DNA of 64,000 nucleotides, from NCBI GenBank assembly GCA_030998225.1, contig JAPYXD010000719.1, forward strand, positions 1 through 64,000, written 5' to 3'. Positions 54,742 to 64,000 of the stretch are shown piece after piece. The translations under genes and the position numbers were made by a program. Source of the stretch: Diplolepis rosae (lineage: Eukaryota; Arthropoda; Insecta; Hymenoptera; Diplolepididae). The stretch's first letter is position 1; every line of letters starts with the position of its first letter. The notes beneath the pieces were generated by a model, which was not told the DNA's origin, ran no database searches, and worked only from the letters and a program-made list of their open reading frames with translations.

Positions 54742-55212
54742 TAATTCACAACGAAAAAACGATTGCTTATAATGTTGTATTAGACATTTATCAACATATT
54801 AAACCTTTGCAACTTATTTTGGCCCCGTGAATTATCAGGATATCAAGAAACTCTTCCGTGTTAGACTAGGTTTGAATTCTGCACTTTTTTAGCATCCCCT
54901 TTTTCATATAAATGTCATACTGTTTCGTTTTAATCATATTACATTTGCATTCTTTTACTTTAAATGTACACGGAGAAACTATTCATTGCAAAATTGAGTA
55001 TTATTATATTTATTTTTACTAAAAGTCAATAGAAAACGAGGATATAACGTCACTTTTTTAGAAATTACTATTTTGAATATTAAACTATGGAGTCACTAAT
55101 AATATTGGAGAAAATGGTGATATAATTGTACTTATGCCTAAAAACAAAAACAAATTTTATTACTTGAAATAGTAAAATCGTAATCGACACATCGAACGAA
55201 TTATTTTGAAGT
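54742..55212. other. AT-rich segment, no supported exon
   Basis: If the BEN remnant is spliced, this is intron or flanking DNA. One acceptor-like site on the minus strand (TTTGTTTTTAG, near 55140) is followed by sequence with no convincing frame. Confidence 0.4.
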
Positions 55213-55640
55213 TGTAACGGTGTATGTCTTCTCCTCTGGTCGGGCTGGTCGTCCTCCGCCGGATGCTGCAGTCTGCCAGGGTCGAACGTGAGGACAGGAG
55301 AAGTCAAAATAACGAGACAGTCATTTTATTAACAAAAACAATAAAATGGTTTATTGTCCTATCCAAACACATTACATATCTGGGGTATAACTACCCGTGT
55401 CGGTGGTACCGGTGTCGTGGTCGGCAGTCGTCGTCTGCAACAGAAGATGGCGGTCTGACAATCGCGGCGCGTCACAAATTGGCAGCGTGGCCCCGGAGCG
55501 AGTCGGGCCGGCGGCGCTGCACCTCGGCTATTGCCGAGTCCCGGAAACCTTCCCTTTCCCACGGTCGGTCAGGTCGGTATGGTGAGGGGGATCGGTTTTA
55601 GTCGGGTCGGCTGGCCAGGTGAGCGCACTGCCGGGAGTGA

Positions 55641-55725
55641 GGTGGTCAGGAACGCCTGAAGCCACAGCACCCGAAGCCCGTGGGCCCATCATGGAAACGC
55701 CCATCCATCGGCACACAGGTCGGCT
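55641..55725. repeat. 85-bp direct repeat, copy 1
   Basis: Matches 55777-55861 at an offset of 136 bp, sharing CAGGAACGCCTGAAG, ATCATGGAAAC and CCCATCCATCGGCACAC with scattered changes. An offset of 136 is not a multiple of three, so it is not a protein repeat. Such short tandem duplication is common in LTRs and untranslated regions. Confidence 0.85.
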
Positions 55726-55776
55726 TGTGTTCTCCCCGGGTCGTCGCGTCCTCGTGTCGTCCGCCGCCGAGGGTGG

Positions 55777-55861
55777 GGTGATCAGGAACGCCTGAAGTCA
55801 CCACACCCGGGACCCGTGGGCTGATCATGGAAACACCCATCCATCGGCACACCGGTCGGCT
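55777..55861. repeat. 85-bp direct repeat, copy 2
   Basis: Second copy of 55641-55725, inside the GC-rich block; the two differ at roughly one position in nine by eye. Confidence 0.85.
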
Positions 55862-55884
55862 GGCGTCTCCTCGTAGAGGAGGGT

Positions 55885-56007
55885 ACGTCGGGTAGGTAGT
55901 CTACAGGTAAGTATGTCGTCTTGAGGAAGGGGCGTCATCGTCAGGTAGGTATGTCGTCGTCTAGGTGAGTATGTCGTCGTCGGGTAAGTAAGTCGTGGTC
56001 CAGGTAG
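55885..56007 (+). repeat. 19-20 bp minisatellite of donor-like motifs
   Basis: About six degenerate copies of a 19-20 bp unit, roughly AGGTAAGTATGTCGTCGTCT. Each copy holds a sequence close to the 5' splice site consensus on the plus strand, with GT at 55892, 55907, 55945, 55965, 55984 and 56004. Spacings are 15, 38, 20, 19 and 20 bases. The best matches are CAGGTAAGT at 55904 and GGTAAGT at 55983. Function, if any, is unknown. Confidence 0.75.
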
Positions 56008-57460
56008 CTCTGCCACGGGAACGCCCGTCCGCAGAGTAATCTGCTGAGTCTAGGTCCGGTGAAAGCTCCTCGTTGTTACTCTAGTCGAACGCACAGGATC
56101 GACTGTCGTTCTCACGTCGAGACGCAGTGTCTCCAGAACGTGGGATTTTTCGGCCCCCACCACGTTCCCATTTGGGAGAAACACATGCAAACGTGGCGTG
56201 TCAGTGTGTCGGCTCTGCTATACGCTGCGGTCACCAGCTTCGTGTAAAGCCGAAGGTGCACGAAGACGGACTTCGTTACAATGCTTGAGTTTTCAAGTTA
56301 TTTTTAGATTTCACGCTTTCGTTTATCGAGTCGAAATTAAGAATTGTATTTTTCTCGAGTACGTGCAAAAGAGGCGAGAAGCAGACGAGGAATTTGAATT
56401 TACGAAGTATATAGTCCAAGAAATAACACTTTTCTTCAATTTCTTGAAGAAAGTCTGCATGAAATAAACATCAGTATGATCTTGGAAAATTTCATGAGGA
56501 TTTCAACACTTCAAAAATAAACTTTCAGTGAAATTTAGTGACAATAAATGTATAAAATTTGAATCAATATATAATTTTCTATTCAAATTTATATACTTCT
56601 TACTAATTTTGTACATTTATCAATTTTTCAATTAGAACAATATTTTCTATCAAGATAAAATGAACATAAAATGGAAATGGAAAATTGTCTAATAGCAGTA
56701 GATAAATTAAAAAGCTAAAATATGTGTTTATTGGTATTACCATATTAACATATAAATATCAATCAACTTTAAATTTTACATAAAAATGTTCGTTCGAAAT
56801 GTTCAAATCTTGTTACAATTTGACAAGATTTTATGGAGGAGTGCAATCTTTTGGATGAAATATTTTGTAGTTCTTAATTTGTCTGTCCGTCTGAAATCGT
56901 AGTAAGATTTGAACAGTAAACAACAAATTTTCCAATAGAATTCAGGATCAATAATAATTGATTCAGGAAATACTTCAACTCTGTAGAGCATTTTTGTATT
57001 TCGAATTCAAAATGTGTGCTTAAGCCACAAAAAAGGAAGCTGAAAATGTAGATATAAAACTAATTATGTCATGTTTATGTCTTCTTAATGGAAAATACTT
57101 TGCATATAATTCTCTAATTCAATATTTTTTTAATGTATGAACATTCAAGAAATTGATAAATATTCCATCTTTTTATAGGAACTAAAAATTTCCGGATAAT
57201 GCTTTGATTGAGAAAGCTGAAAATTTGTCAAATATTGATATAAATTGCAATTTTACAATTGCATTATTTTTCAAATATTTTAACATCTCTTCAATCTTGA
57301 TAATTCTTACAGAAGTTTATTTCATGTGAGTGACTTTTTCTTTTTCTAATGAAAGATTTCGTAATTCTAAATTCGGCCCAATTCGTAACATTGTGAAAAG
57401 ATTTTAAAACTTCATAAAAATTTTTTTTTCTGTTTTATTCAAAGTCAATAAATATTCAAT

Positions 57461-58978
57461 GTTTGGAATCGAAATGTTAAGTAAATGATTTTTTATTTCT
57501 GGGAATAAACTGCTTTAATAAGACAATCTTTCTTCTTTGTGAGAAATCTCAATTTTAAAATTAAAATTCTACGCATAGGATACAAAAACATAATATGAAA
57601 ATACTTTTATTACAGAATTTTGAAATATACAAGTTGACCAATTTTTAATCGAGTAAATCGGCTACTTTAAGCAAAAAATTATGTTAAAAATATTTTATCA
57701 AAAAAAAATAAGACACATTAAATTACGGTTTAAAATCCACATTCATAGATTGATGGTAAAAGCAGTTTAAAGTTTTTTAATCTTACGTTTTAGTGACGTA
57801 TGCACAGACTTTTAATCAGATAAATGAAATGCTTTATAGAAAGTCAAAATTTTCTTATTACTGCACTTAATCAAATTTATAAAGTAAAAATATTTTTTAA
57901 TTGATGCTTTCACTCAATTCTTTAAACATTCATTAATTGAAAATTGTACTCAAAATTTAATCTTGCAGCGTTCCAATATTCCCACAATGTTACAAAATCT
58001 TATTAATCATTATTTTAGTCGAATTATTTTCAAAATATTTAAAAAATAAATGTAAATATTTTGATTAAATACTCTGTCAAATTTTGCATTTGACTGATCT
58101 TGCAAAATTGTTGAAAGTTTTGAATACCGATAGAAGAAACTTTAAATGAAATTTCATGTCCATAAATGCTTAAAGTTCTATATAGAAATATCAACTACAA
58201 CATTCTCAAATTTTATAAATAAACTACTAAATTCAAAAAGTTTCGGATTTTTTTAAAAACTGTACAAATTTCAAATATGAATCAGTCAAAATCTACTGAT
58301 TATCAGTGGAATTTGACTGATTTAAATAACTAAAAACAGGTTACTGTGAATCAGTCAAATTTCACTGATTACTTCAGTGAAAAGTAACTGATTTAACAGT
58401 GAAAAATATTGTTTCCACTGATGATTCAGTGAAAAGGCAAATCACTGATTCAATCAGTGAAAATTTGACTGATTCAGATTTAGAGTGTATACAAATTTCA
58501 AATATAAAGTGTACTCTGTACATTAATCAAACAAATTTAGAAGATGAATATTTTAATAAATATTCCTAAATATTATTGGAATATGATACATATCGATTTA
58601 GAAAAACTTCTTCAAAGTACTCAGACATTTTTCTTATTTTACGACATTTTTGCACCATGTTTGACCTTTGGGTAGGATTCAAGAAAACAATTGTAGACAT
58701 ACTTTCATTACTTAGTAAAATACTATGAAGACTTGCTTTTTAAATTAAAGCGAAAACTTTTAAAACCTTTAACAATCGGTTGCATAGATTCTGCTCTAAT
58801 CTTGGACGCAATTAGAGAAATAGGTTTTTTTGCTTTTTTTAGATCTAGTTTTTGCCTTAAACATAAAAGAAAGAAAACACATTTGAAATATTGAAATAAA
58901 AAAGCTGGTTCATTCTTAGAGAATCCCAAATATTCTGAAATAAAACTCCTTTCCACACCACCACGGAGGTAGAGTTTA
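57461..58978 (+). repeat. Inverted arm of element 2, left
   Basis: Reverse complement of 62483-64000. Paired positions sum to 121461 at both ends and at internal points tested (58490 with 62971), so the arms have equal length with no net indel. A few substitutions are visible, for example AGAAGAAAC near 58130 against ATAAAAC in the mirror and a CAA/TAA difference near 58890. Homology stops at 58978. The arm must have been copied or corrected recently. Confidence 0.95.
58279..58489. mobile_element. AATCAGT-rich palindromic insert, left arm copy
   Basis: A 211-bp segment holding nine exact copies of the 7-mer AATCAGT or its complement ACTGATT (three and six) plus near matches, arranged as overlapping palindromes. 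It is flanked on both sides by the same 16 bases, TACAAATTTCAAATAT (58263-58278 and 58490-58505). The homologous place in element 1 (around 50290) lacks it, so it is an insertion, but 16 bp is long for a target duplication. Its layout resembles the 51432-51670 element (CACTC-type edge, iterated GATT palindromes). No coding capacity. Confidence 0.75.
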
Positions 58979-59787
58979 CTAGTAATAGTTCAATAAATTT
59001 TATGTACTCCAAATAAATTTTTTCGTAATTGCAGAAAACTTATTCCAAATACAAAAATTGTATCTTTAAATGTACAGGATAATTAATTATAAAAATCGTT
59101 CGAATTTGAATTTCAAGGACTTGTACACACTTTCAAGGCACATCGTTTTTCCTTTTGCAAAAATTTTTAAAACTTCTAATTTTTCAAGTAATTGGGAGAA
59201 GTACATTTAAAAAAAAATTGTTTTCTCTACTTCCACTCGCGCTAGCTTAACAAATTTTCAGAATTTTACGATTTTATTAATATTGTATTAAGTGTCTACA
59301 TTTTCTGAAACTATCTACAGGAGAAAAATTTTAATACTTTAGTAAAGAAAGTTTTCTGAAAAGTTGTAGCTCAATCAGATTAATAGCCAAAAAGTTACCA
59401 ATGTTTTAAATCGCAAACGAACGGTATAGAGGTCAAATTGGAGACGAAAACAAATAATAATAGCAACCTTCTTTTGTTTTCTTCTAAGATATACTTGATT
59501 CTCGCTTTATGCGTTATTTGAGAAGGCAAGAGTGTGGATTCTTCATATTTTTATCGTAATTCCTTATTGAAAACGGCAAAAGTAAGAATATTATATTATT
59601 ATTTGGTGATACGTGAGTGCTCTTACGTACGTTATTGTTTGATGCTTGTGGGTAAGTTTATTTTGTGAAACTTAATTTGTGTGCAGATTACAAATTATTC
59701 ACATTCGCTCAATTTTATCGACTTTACATCTTATTAATTCTTTTCAAATAATTCTGTTTTCCTTCGTCGTATAATTTATTGTTCACA
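58979..59787 (+). other. 5' leader region of the transposase gene
   Basis: AT-rich, between the inner end of the left arm and the transposase ATG. It probably contains the promoter and leader, but I cannot fix a start site. A donor-like GGTAAGT at 59651 and an acceptor-like GTGCAG at 59681-59686 would define only a 35-nt intron, too short to trust. Confidence 0.4.
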
Positions 59788-62007
59788 ATGAGTAATCCGG
59801 TTGACCCAAATTCGAGTGTTTTGAAGGACAGCCAGGTTCAAACGAAGGTTGACCACCGTTTGAACTCTGGTTCAAACGAATGTCAACCCGCTAGAAAAGT
59901 CATGAAAAATGCAAAAAACTTTCAGTTGGGATGGTTTGAGGAATTTCCGTCGTGGAGAGAGTGGGTCGTTACATTAGCAGATGAAACAAGATTTCATTGC
60001 AAAATTTGCAATAAAACGTTGCTATGTGGCAAATCGGAAATTGAAAAGCATGAAGCATCTTTATCACACAGAAAGAAGCAAGAGTTTTCAAATAAATTAG
60101 AATGTTATGGAGTAGTAAGTGAAAATTCTTCTAATGTAACTGCCAATTCTTACAGTGTTGAACCTTGCGTAGCAAGTTCTTCTGCTTCAGAATTCACAAA
60201 TTCCACGATTCCGGAAAGTGTTACTTTCAAACAGAAAGTACAAGAAGCAGAGATTAGGATTAGTACATTTTTCGTAGAGCATAATTTACCATTCGCGATT
60301 TCATCAGAATTGATAGGACTTTTCCAAGATATGGAACCTTCGGTTTTAAAAGACGTTAGATTGAGCCACACTAAAATGGTCCTAGTTGTAAATGACGTCG
60401 TATGTGCTGCTGAAACTGATCGCATGGCAAATATTTTGCGTAAGCAATCATTTTCAGTGTACGAAGACGAAACGACCGACAGGACTCTAGAAAAGTGGCT
60501 GTCATTAATGGTTCGATATGTGGAGCCAACGACATTTTCTGTCAGGGTGGAATTGCTCCAGCTTATTAATGTAAATGCTTCGGATTGTTCTGCCTCTAAA
60601 ATTTTTAATGCGTTCGAAAAAGCATTGTCCGGGCAGAAAATCCCTTTATCTAATATCTGTGCTTTAGCTTGTGATAATGCACAAGTGATGGTCGGCAATA
60701 GGTCCTCATTTAAAACAAAATTAAAGGAAAAAAGTCCCCGTTTAATTGCTTTCCCGTGTGTCTCGCATTCGTCAGCAATTGTAGCAAAATATGCTTGTGC
60801 CACAATCCCAGATGTAGAGGATTTAATCAAAGATTTGCCAGCTTTTCTTAATGCTAGCTCCAAGCGAACGGCTATTTTTCGATCGATTGTTTTGGAATTA
60901 GGAAATGACTATCAAAAAATTCCTAGTCATTCTGAAACTCGCTGGCTTGTCCGCTATCGATGCATAGATATTATAATAAAGAATTGGGAAGTTATTCTTC
61001 AGTATCTTATGGTCCTCGTATCTGAGAAGGTAGAGAAGGCCAAAGACTTGTTAGGAAAAATGCAGAATCCTTTGACACTCGCATATTTCCTATTCTTGAA
61101 ATTTACTTTGAATAGGTTCAACGTATACAATGCGAAATTTCAAAGTCGCGAAACAATGGTTCAGGAACTCCAGCCAAACTCGGCTAAATTCTTCGTATGG
61201 ATTCTTAGCAGTTATTTGAAAGAGGGTCTTCTTCAACCGAATTTATTCTTTCAAATCATTAGAAATGTTAACTTTGCAGATCCTAGTAATCAAAAGCCGC
61301 TTCAAGACATTGACGTTGGTAAGGAAACGCGAGAATATTTCCAGCAGCAACTTACAAACTAGAAATTGCAAATAGTAGAAGTTGATCTATTTCTTCGTAA
61401 TTGCTTGAAATTTTATGTCACAGCAAGCGAAGAAATTCGCAATCGACTTCCTTTTGATGACATCTTTTTGTCTTGCGTTGCTGTTTTCCGGCCTCAAGTA
61501 GCTTTCTATGCTGATCGAAGCGAAACTTTTCCTAGGGTCTGGAAAGTTTGTCAAGATTTAGGGTCGTTTGATAGAATAGGTGTACAAAAAGAGTGGGATT
61601 CTTTACTCAAAATCAGACAGGAACTCAAAGAAAAGTGGTCGAATTTATCTTTTGACGAAATGTGGTCTAGTATCGGTGTATCTTCGACGAGTACAGGAGA
61701 AAAACTTTTTCCAAATTTGACCTCAGTATTGAATCATGTTCGGAGTCTTCCTCATTCAAATGCTGAGGCGGAGCGAGGTTTCTCCATGCTCACGGACGCG
61801 AAAACTCCCAAAAGAAATCGCTTAGGAAACAGGACGGTCAACTCCATTTGTGTTACTCGATCAGCCCTAAAGGCGAGAGCTGAAACAGCCAGAACAACGA
61901 GCATCACTTCGAAGCATTTGCAATTAATGACCGAAAATCTATATGAGATGGCAGAAAGTGATAGGGAAAGTGGTTTGTCGCTCTTCGCTCACAAAGGAGA
62001 GGATTAA
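59788..62007 (+). pseudogene. hAT-family transposase, one in-frame stop
   Basis: The ATG at 59788 (context CACAATG, A at -3) opens a frame that continues to TAA at 62005-62007, 739 codons, broken only by TAG at 61360-61362 (codon 525). Both parts are in the same frame, so this is a nonsense change, not a frameshift. Features in order: a BED-like zinc finger with C71, C74, H88 and H94; YEDETTD with the first catalytic Asp candidate D227; CDN with D296; a C324-x2-H327 motif; SETRW with W386; then, beyond the stop, NAEAERGFS with the catalytic Glu candidate E662 in the C-terminal dimerisation region. All D, D and E residues expected of a hAT transposase are present, so decay has barely begun. 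The truncated 524-residue product would keep the DNA-binding finger but lose the Glu and dimerisation region. A transposase excises and reinserts DNA in the nucleus and usually makes 8-bp duplications. Readthrough, or an error in the assembly at the stop, is possible. Confidence 0.9.
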
Positions 62008-62482
62008 TTCTAATGGCCAAGGCATGGCGTTAATCAATTTCAAACCCCTTTCTTATTCACAAAATAATGACATTTTATTTCTTATATCAGAGATACGTTC
62101 TTTATTCCTTTCTTCGCGTGCCTCGGGTATGGAAATTGTTTAGTTTTAATTATTATTTTGTGAGTAAGAAAACATACTGAAATTGAGTAATATCACGCTT
62201 TGGGCATAAGTGAGAGGCAAGGAGTCTCACAATAATCAAGCACCCCAAATCATTCCGAATTAATTAAAGTTCTTCATTATTTGATTTAAAACAAAACATT
62301 TTTGTTCGACGTATACTGGCATTTGATAGAGGCAAGCCTGAAGTACGAGCTACATTTGTAGCGTTTTTTACCACTTTGCTTCATTTTTTTCCTTTTTTCT
62401 TTTTGCTTGAAAGCAAAAACCCTTTTCGTTTCGTAGGACGTGGACTAGGCCTACAGGGGATACCACGTAAAAAAACGAGCCT
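62008..62482 (+). other. 3' region of the transposase gene
   Basis: AT-rich sequence between the transposase stop and the right arm. ATTAAA at 62263-62268, about 260 bases after the stop, is a possible polyadenylation signal. A small perfect inverted pair GCTACA/TGTAGC lies near 62348-62361. No second gene is seen. Confidence 0.4.
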
Positions 62483-64000
62483 TAAACTCTACCTCCGTGG
62501 TGGTGTGGAAAGGAGTTTTATTTCAGAATATTTGGGATTCTCTAAGAATGAACCAGCTTTTTTATTTTAATATTTCAAATGTGTTTTCTTTCTTTTATGT
62601 TTAAGGCAAAAACTAGATCTAAAAAAAGCAAAAAAACCTATTTCTCTAATTGCGTCCAAGATTAGAGCAGAATCTATGCAACCGATTGTTAAAGGTTTTA
62701 AAAGTTTTCGCTTTAATTTAAAAAGCAAGTCTTCATAGTATTTTACCAAGTAATGAAAGTATGTCTACAATTGTTTTCTTGAATCCTACCCAAAGGTCAA
62801 ACATGGTGCAAAAATGTCGTAAAATAAGAAAAATGTCTGAGTACTTTGAAGAAGTTTTTCTAAATCGATATGTATCATATTCCAATAATATTTAGGAATA
62901 TTTATTAAAATATTCATCTTCTAAATTTGTTTGATTAATGTACAGAGTACACTTTATATTTGAAATTTGTATACACTCTAAATCTGAATCAGTCAAATTT
63001 TCACTGATTGAATCAGTGATTTGCCTTTTCACTGAATCATCAGTGGAAACAATATTTTTCACTGTTAAATCAGTTACTTTTCACTGAAGTAATCAGTGAA
63101 ATTTGACTGATTCACAGTAACCTGTTTTTAGTTATTTAAATCAGTCAAATTTCACTGATAATCAGTAGATTTTGACTGATTCATATTTGAAATTTGTACA
63201 GTTTTTAAAAAAATCCGAAACTTTTTGAATTTAGTAGTTTATTTATAAAATTTGAGAATGTTGTAGTTGATATTTCTATATAGAACTTTGAGCATTTATG
63301 GACATAAAATTTCATTTAAAGTTTTATCTATAGGTATTCAAAACTTTCAACAATTTTGCAAGATCAGTCAAATGCAAAATTTGACAGAGTATTTAATCAA
63401 AATATTTACATTTATTTTTTAAATATTTTGAAAATAATTCGACTAAAATAATGATTAATAAGATTTTGTAACATTGTGGGAATATTGGAACGCTGCAAGA
63501 TTAAATTTTGAGTACAATTTTCAATTAATGAATGTTTAAAGAATTGAGTGAAAGCATCAATTAAAAAATATTTTTACTTTATAAATTTGATTATGTGCAG
63601 TAATAAGAAAATTTTGACTTTCTATAAAGCATTTCATTTATCTGATTAAAAGTCTGTGCATACGTCACTAAAACGTAAGATTAAAAAACTTTAAACTGCT
63701 TTTACCATCAATCTATGAATGTGGATTTTAAACCGTAATTTAATGTGTCTTATTTTTTTTTGATAAAATATTTTTAACATAATTTTTTGCTTAAAGTAGC
63801 CGATTTACTCGATTAAAAATTGGTCAACTTGTATGTTTCAAAATTCTGTAATAAAAGTATTTTCATATTATGTTTTTGTATCCTATGCGTAGAATTTTAA
63901 TTTTAAAATTGAGATTTCTCACAAAGAAGAAAGATTGTCTTATTAAAGCAGTTTATTCCCAGGAATTAAAAATCATTTACTTAATATTTCGATTCCAAAC
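62483..64000 (-). repeat. Inverted arm of element 2, right (cut by window end)
   Basis: Mirror of 57461-58978. It begins at TAAACTCTACCTCCGTGG and continues to the last base, so its outer end is not in the window. It includes the inverted copy of the AATCAGT-rich insert at 62972-63182. Confidence 0.95.
62972..63182. mobile_element. AATCAGT-rich palindromic insert, right arm copy
   Basis: Inverted copy of 58279-58489, with the same 16-bp repeats at 62956-62971 and 63183-63198. Because both arms share it at mirrored positions, it was present before the arms became copies of each other, or it was carried over by conversion between arms. Confidence 0.75.

Larger units (their letters stand above)
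55213..56280. mobile_element. GC-rich block, possible solo LTR
   Basis: The block is sharply GC-richer than both sides. It begins TGTAACGGTG and ends CTTCGTTACA, so the ends are a 7-bp inverted pair with the TG...CA form of LTRs. Length is 1068 bp and no gag, pol or other coding frame is present. AATAAA signals lie near 55325-55360 and can be read on either strand; read on the minus strand they would sit about 110-150 bp before the 3' end, the usual LTR place. Against the idea, the flanking five bases (GAAGT and ATGCT) do not match, so no target duplication supports it. It lies between the BEN remnant and the second foldback-like element. An untranslated or promoter region of a host gene is an alternative. 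Confidence 0.35.
56303..64000. mobile_element. Long-inverted-arm element with hAT transposase (element 2)
   Basis: A left arm and an inverted right arm surround a 3.5-kb centre (58979-62482) that encodes a hAT transposase. The right arm runs off the window; if it mirrors the whole left arm, the element would end about 1.1-1.2 kb further right. The left arm is a diverged relative of element 1: 56303-56960 matches 48008-48770, and 56960-58260 matches roughly 48840-50290. hAT elements usually have very short terminal repeats, so arms of this length are unusual. The alternatives are that a hAT element inserted into the centre of a foldback element, or that a hAT element was captured. I found no hAT-like short terminal repeats or 8-bp duplication around the coding region, but could not search exhaustively. 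Confidence 0.6.

Noticed and set aside
55224..56247. Several overlapping frames on both strands of the GC-rich block.
   Set aside because: Frames of 60-125 codons are expected in GC-rich DNA with few stops; they overlap one another, contain the non-coding tandem repeats, and match no family I know.
59652..59686. Intron in the transposase leader (GTAAGT...GTGCAG).
   Set aside because: Only 35 nt, below a workable intron size in insects.
60150..60863. 237-codon minus-strand frame.
   Set aside because: Shadow on the opposite strand of the hAT transposase, whose motifs establish the true frame.
58979..62482. Independent hAT element with short terminal repeats nested in the foldback centre.
   Set aside because: No CAG-type short inverted ends or 8-bp direct duplication was found around the gene by eye; not excluded, so kept as the main test of the element 2 interpretation.

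Overview
The window looks like AT-rich nuclear DNA from an animal, most likely an insect. The reasons are a hAT-type transposase, a spliced BEN-domain gene remnant with typical GT...AG intron signals, many miniature inverted-repeat elements, and the absence of any prokaryotic gene organisation. The species cannot be named from the sequence. There is no intact host gene: the whole window is repeat DNA and gene remnants.

Region 1 (1-47258) is one satellite array. It has 108 head-to-tail copies of a 437-bp unit plus a 107-bp partial copy. Period and phase were checked by hand: 96 units of exactly 437 bp, one unit of 392 bp (45-bp deletion at 42167/42168), then 11 more of 437 bp. By eye the copies are otherwise identical except for single-base changes at 19277 and 47125. 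Each unit carries a compact module that looks like a tRNA-derived RNA polymerase III unit: an A-box-like sequence, a perfect B box inside a T-arm hairpin, closing-stem complementarity and a downstream T7 tract. The array is therefore also about 108 copies of a possible small structured RNA gene.

Region 2 (47259-53172) is an AT-rich spacer, a short GC-rich islet, and an old transposase-less foldback-like element (about 47999-53079). The element is built from degenerate direct repeats, a 0.93-kb direct duplication and inverted arms. It carries two nested miniature elements; one of them (52244-52576) has a clean 8-bp target duplication that can be proved against the opposite arm.

Region 3 (53173-56280) holds a small palindrome with 12-bp repeats, a minus-strand two-exon BEN-domain gene remnant with a one-base frameshift, and a GC-rich block of about 1.07 kb bounded by TGTAACG/CGTTACA that may be a solo LTR with internal tandem repeats.

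Region 4 (about 56303-64000, running off the window) is a younger relative of the region 2 element. Its arms are inverted copies (57461-58978 and 62483-64000, 1518 bp each with no net length difference) flanking a 3.5-kb centre that encodes a hAT-family transposase. The transposase frame is open for 739 codons apart from one in-frame TAG at codon 525. The likely relation is that the region 4 element is a (now broken) transposase-bearing member and the region 2 element a non-autonomous one. A hAT transposase inside kilobase-scale inverted arms made of degenerate tandem repeats, together with the Pol III-like satellite, are the two most unusual things here.
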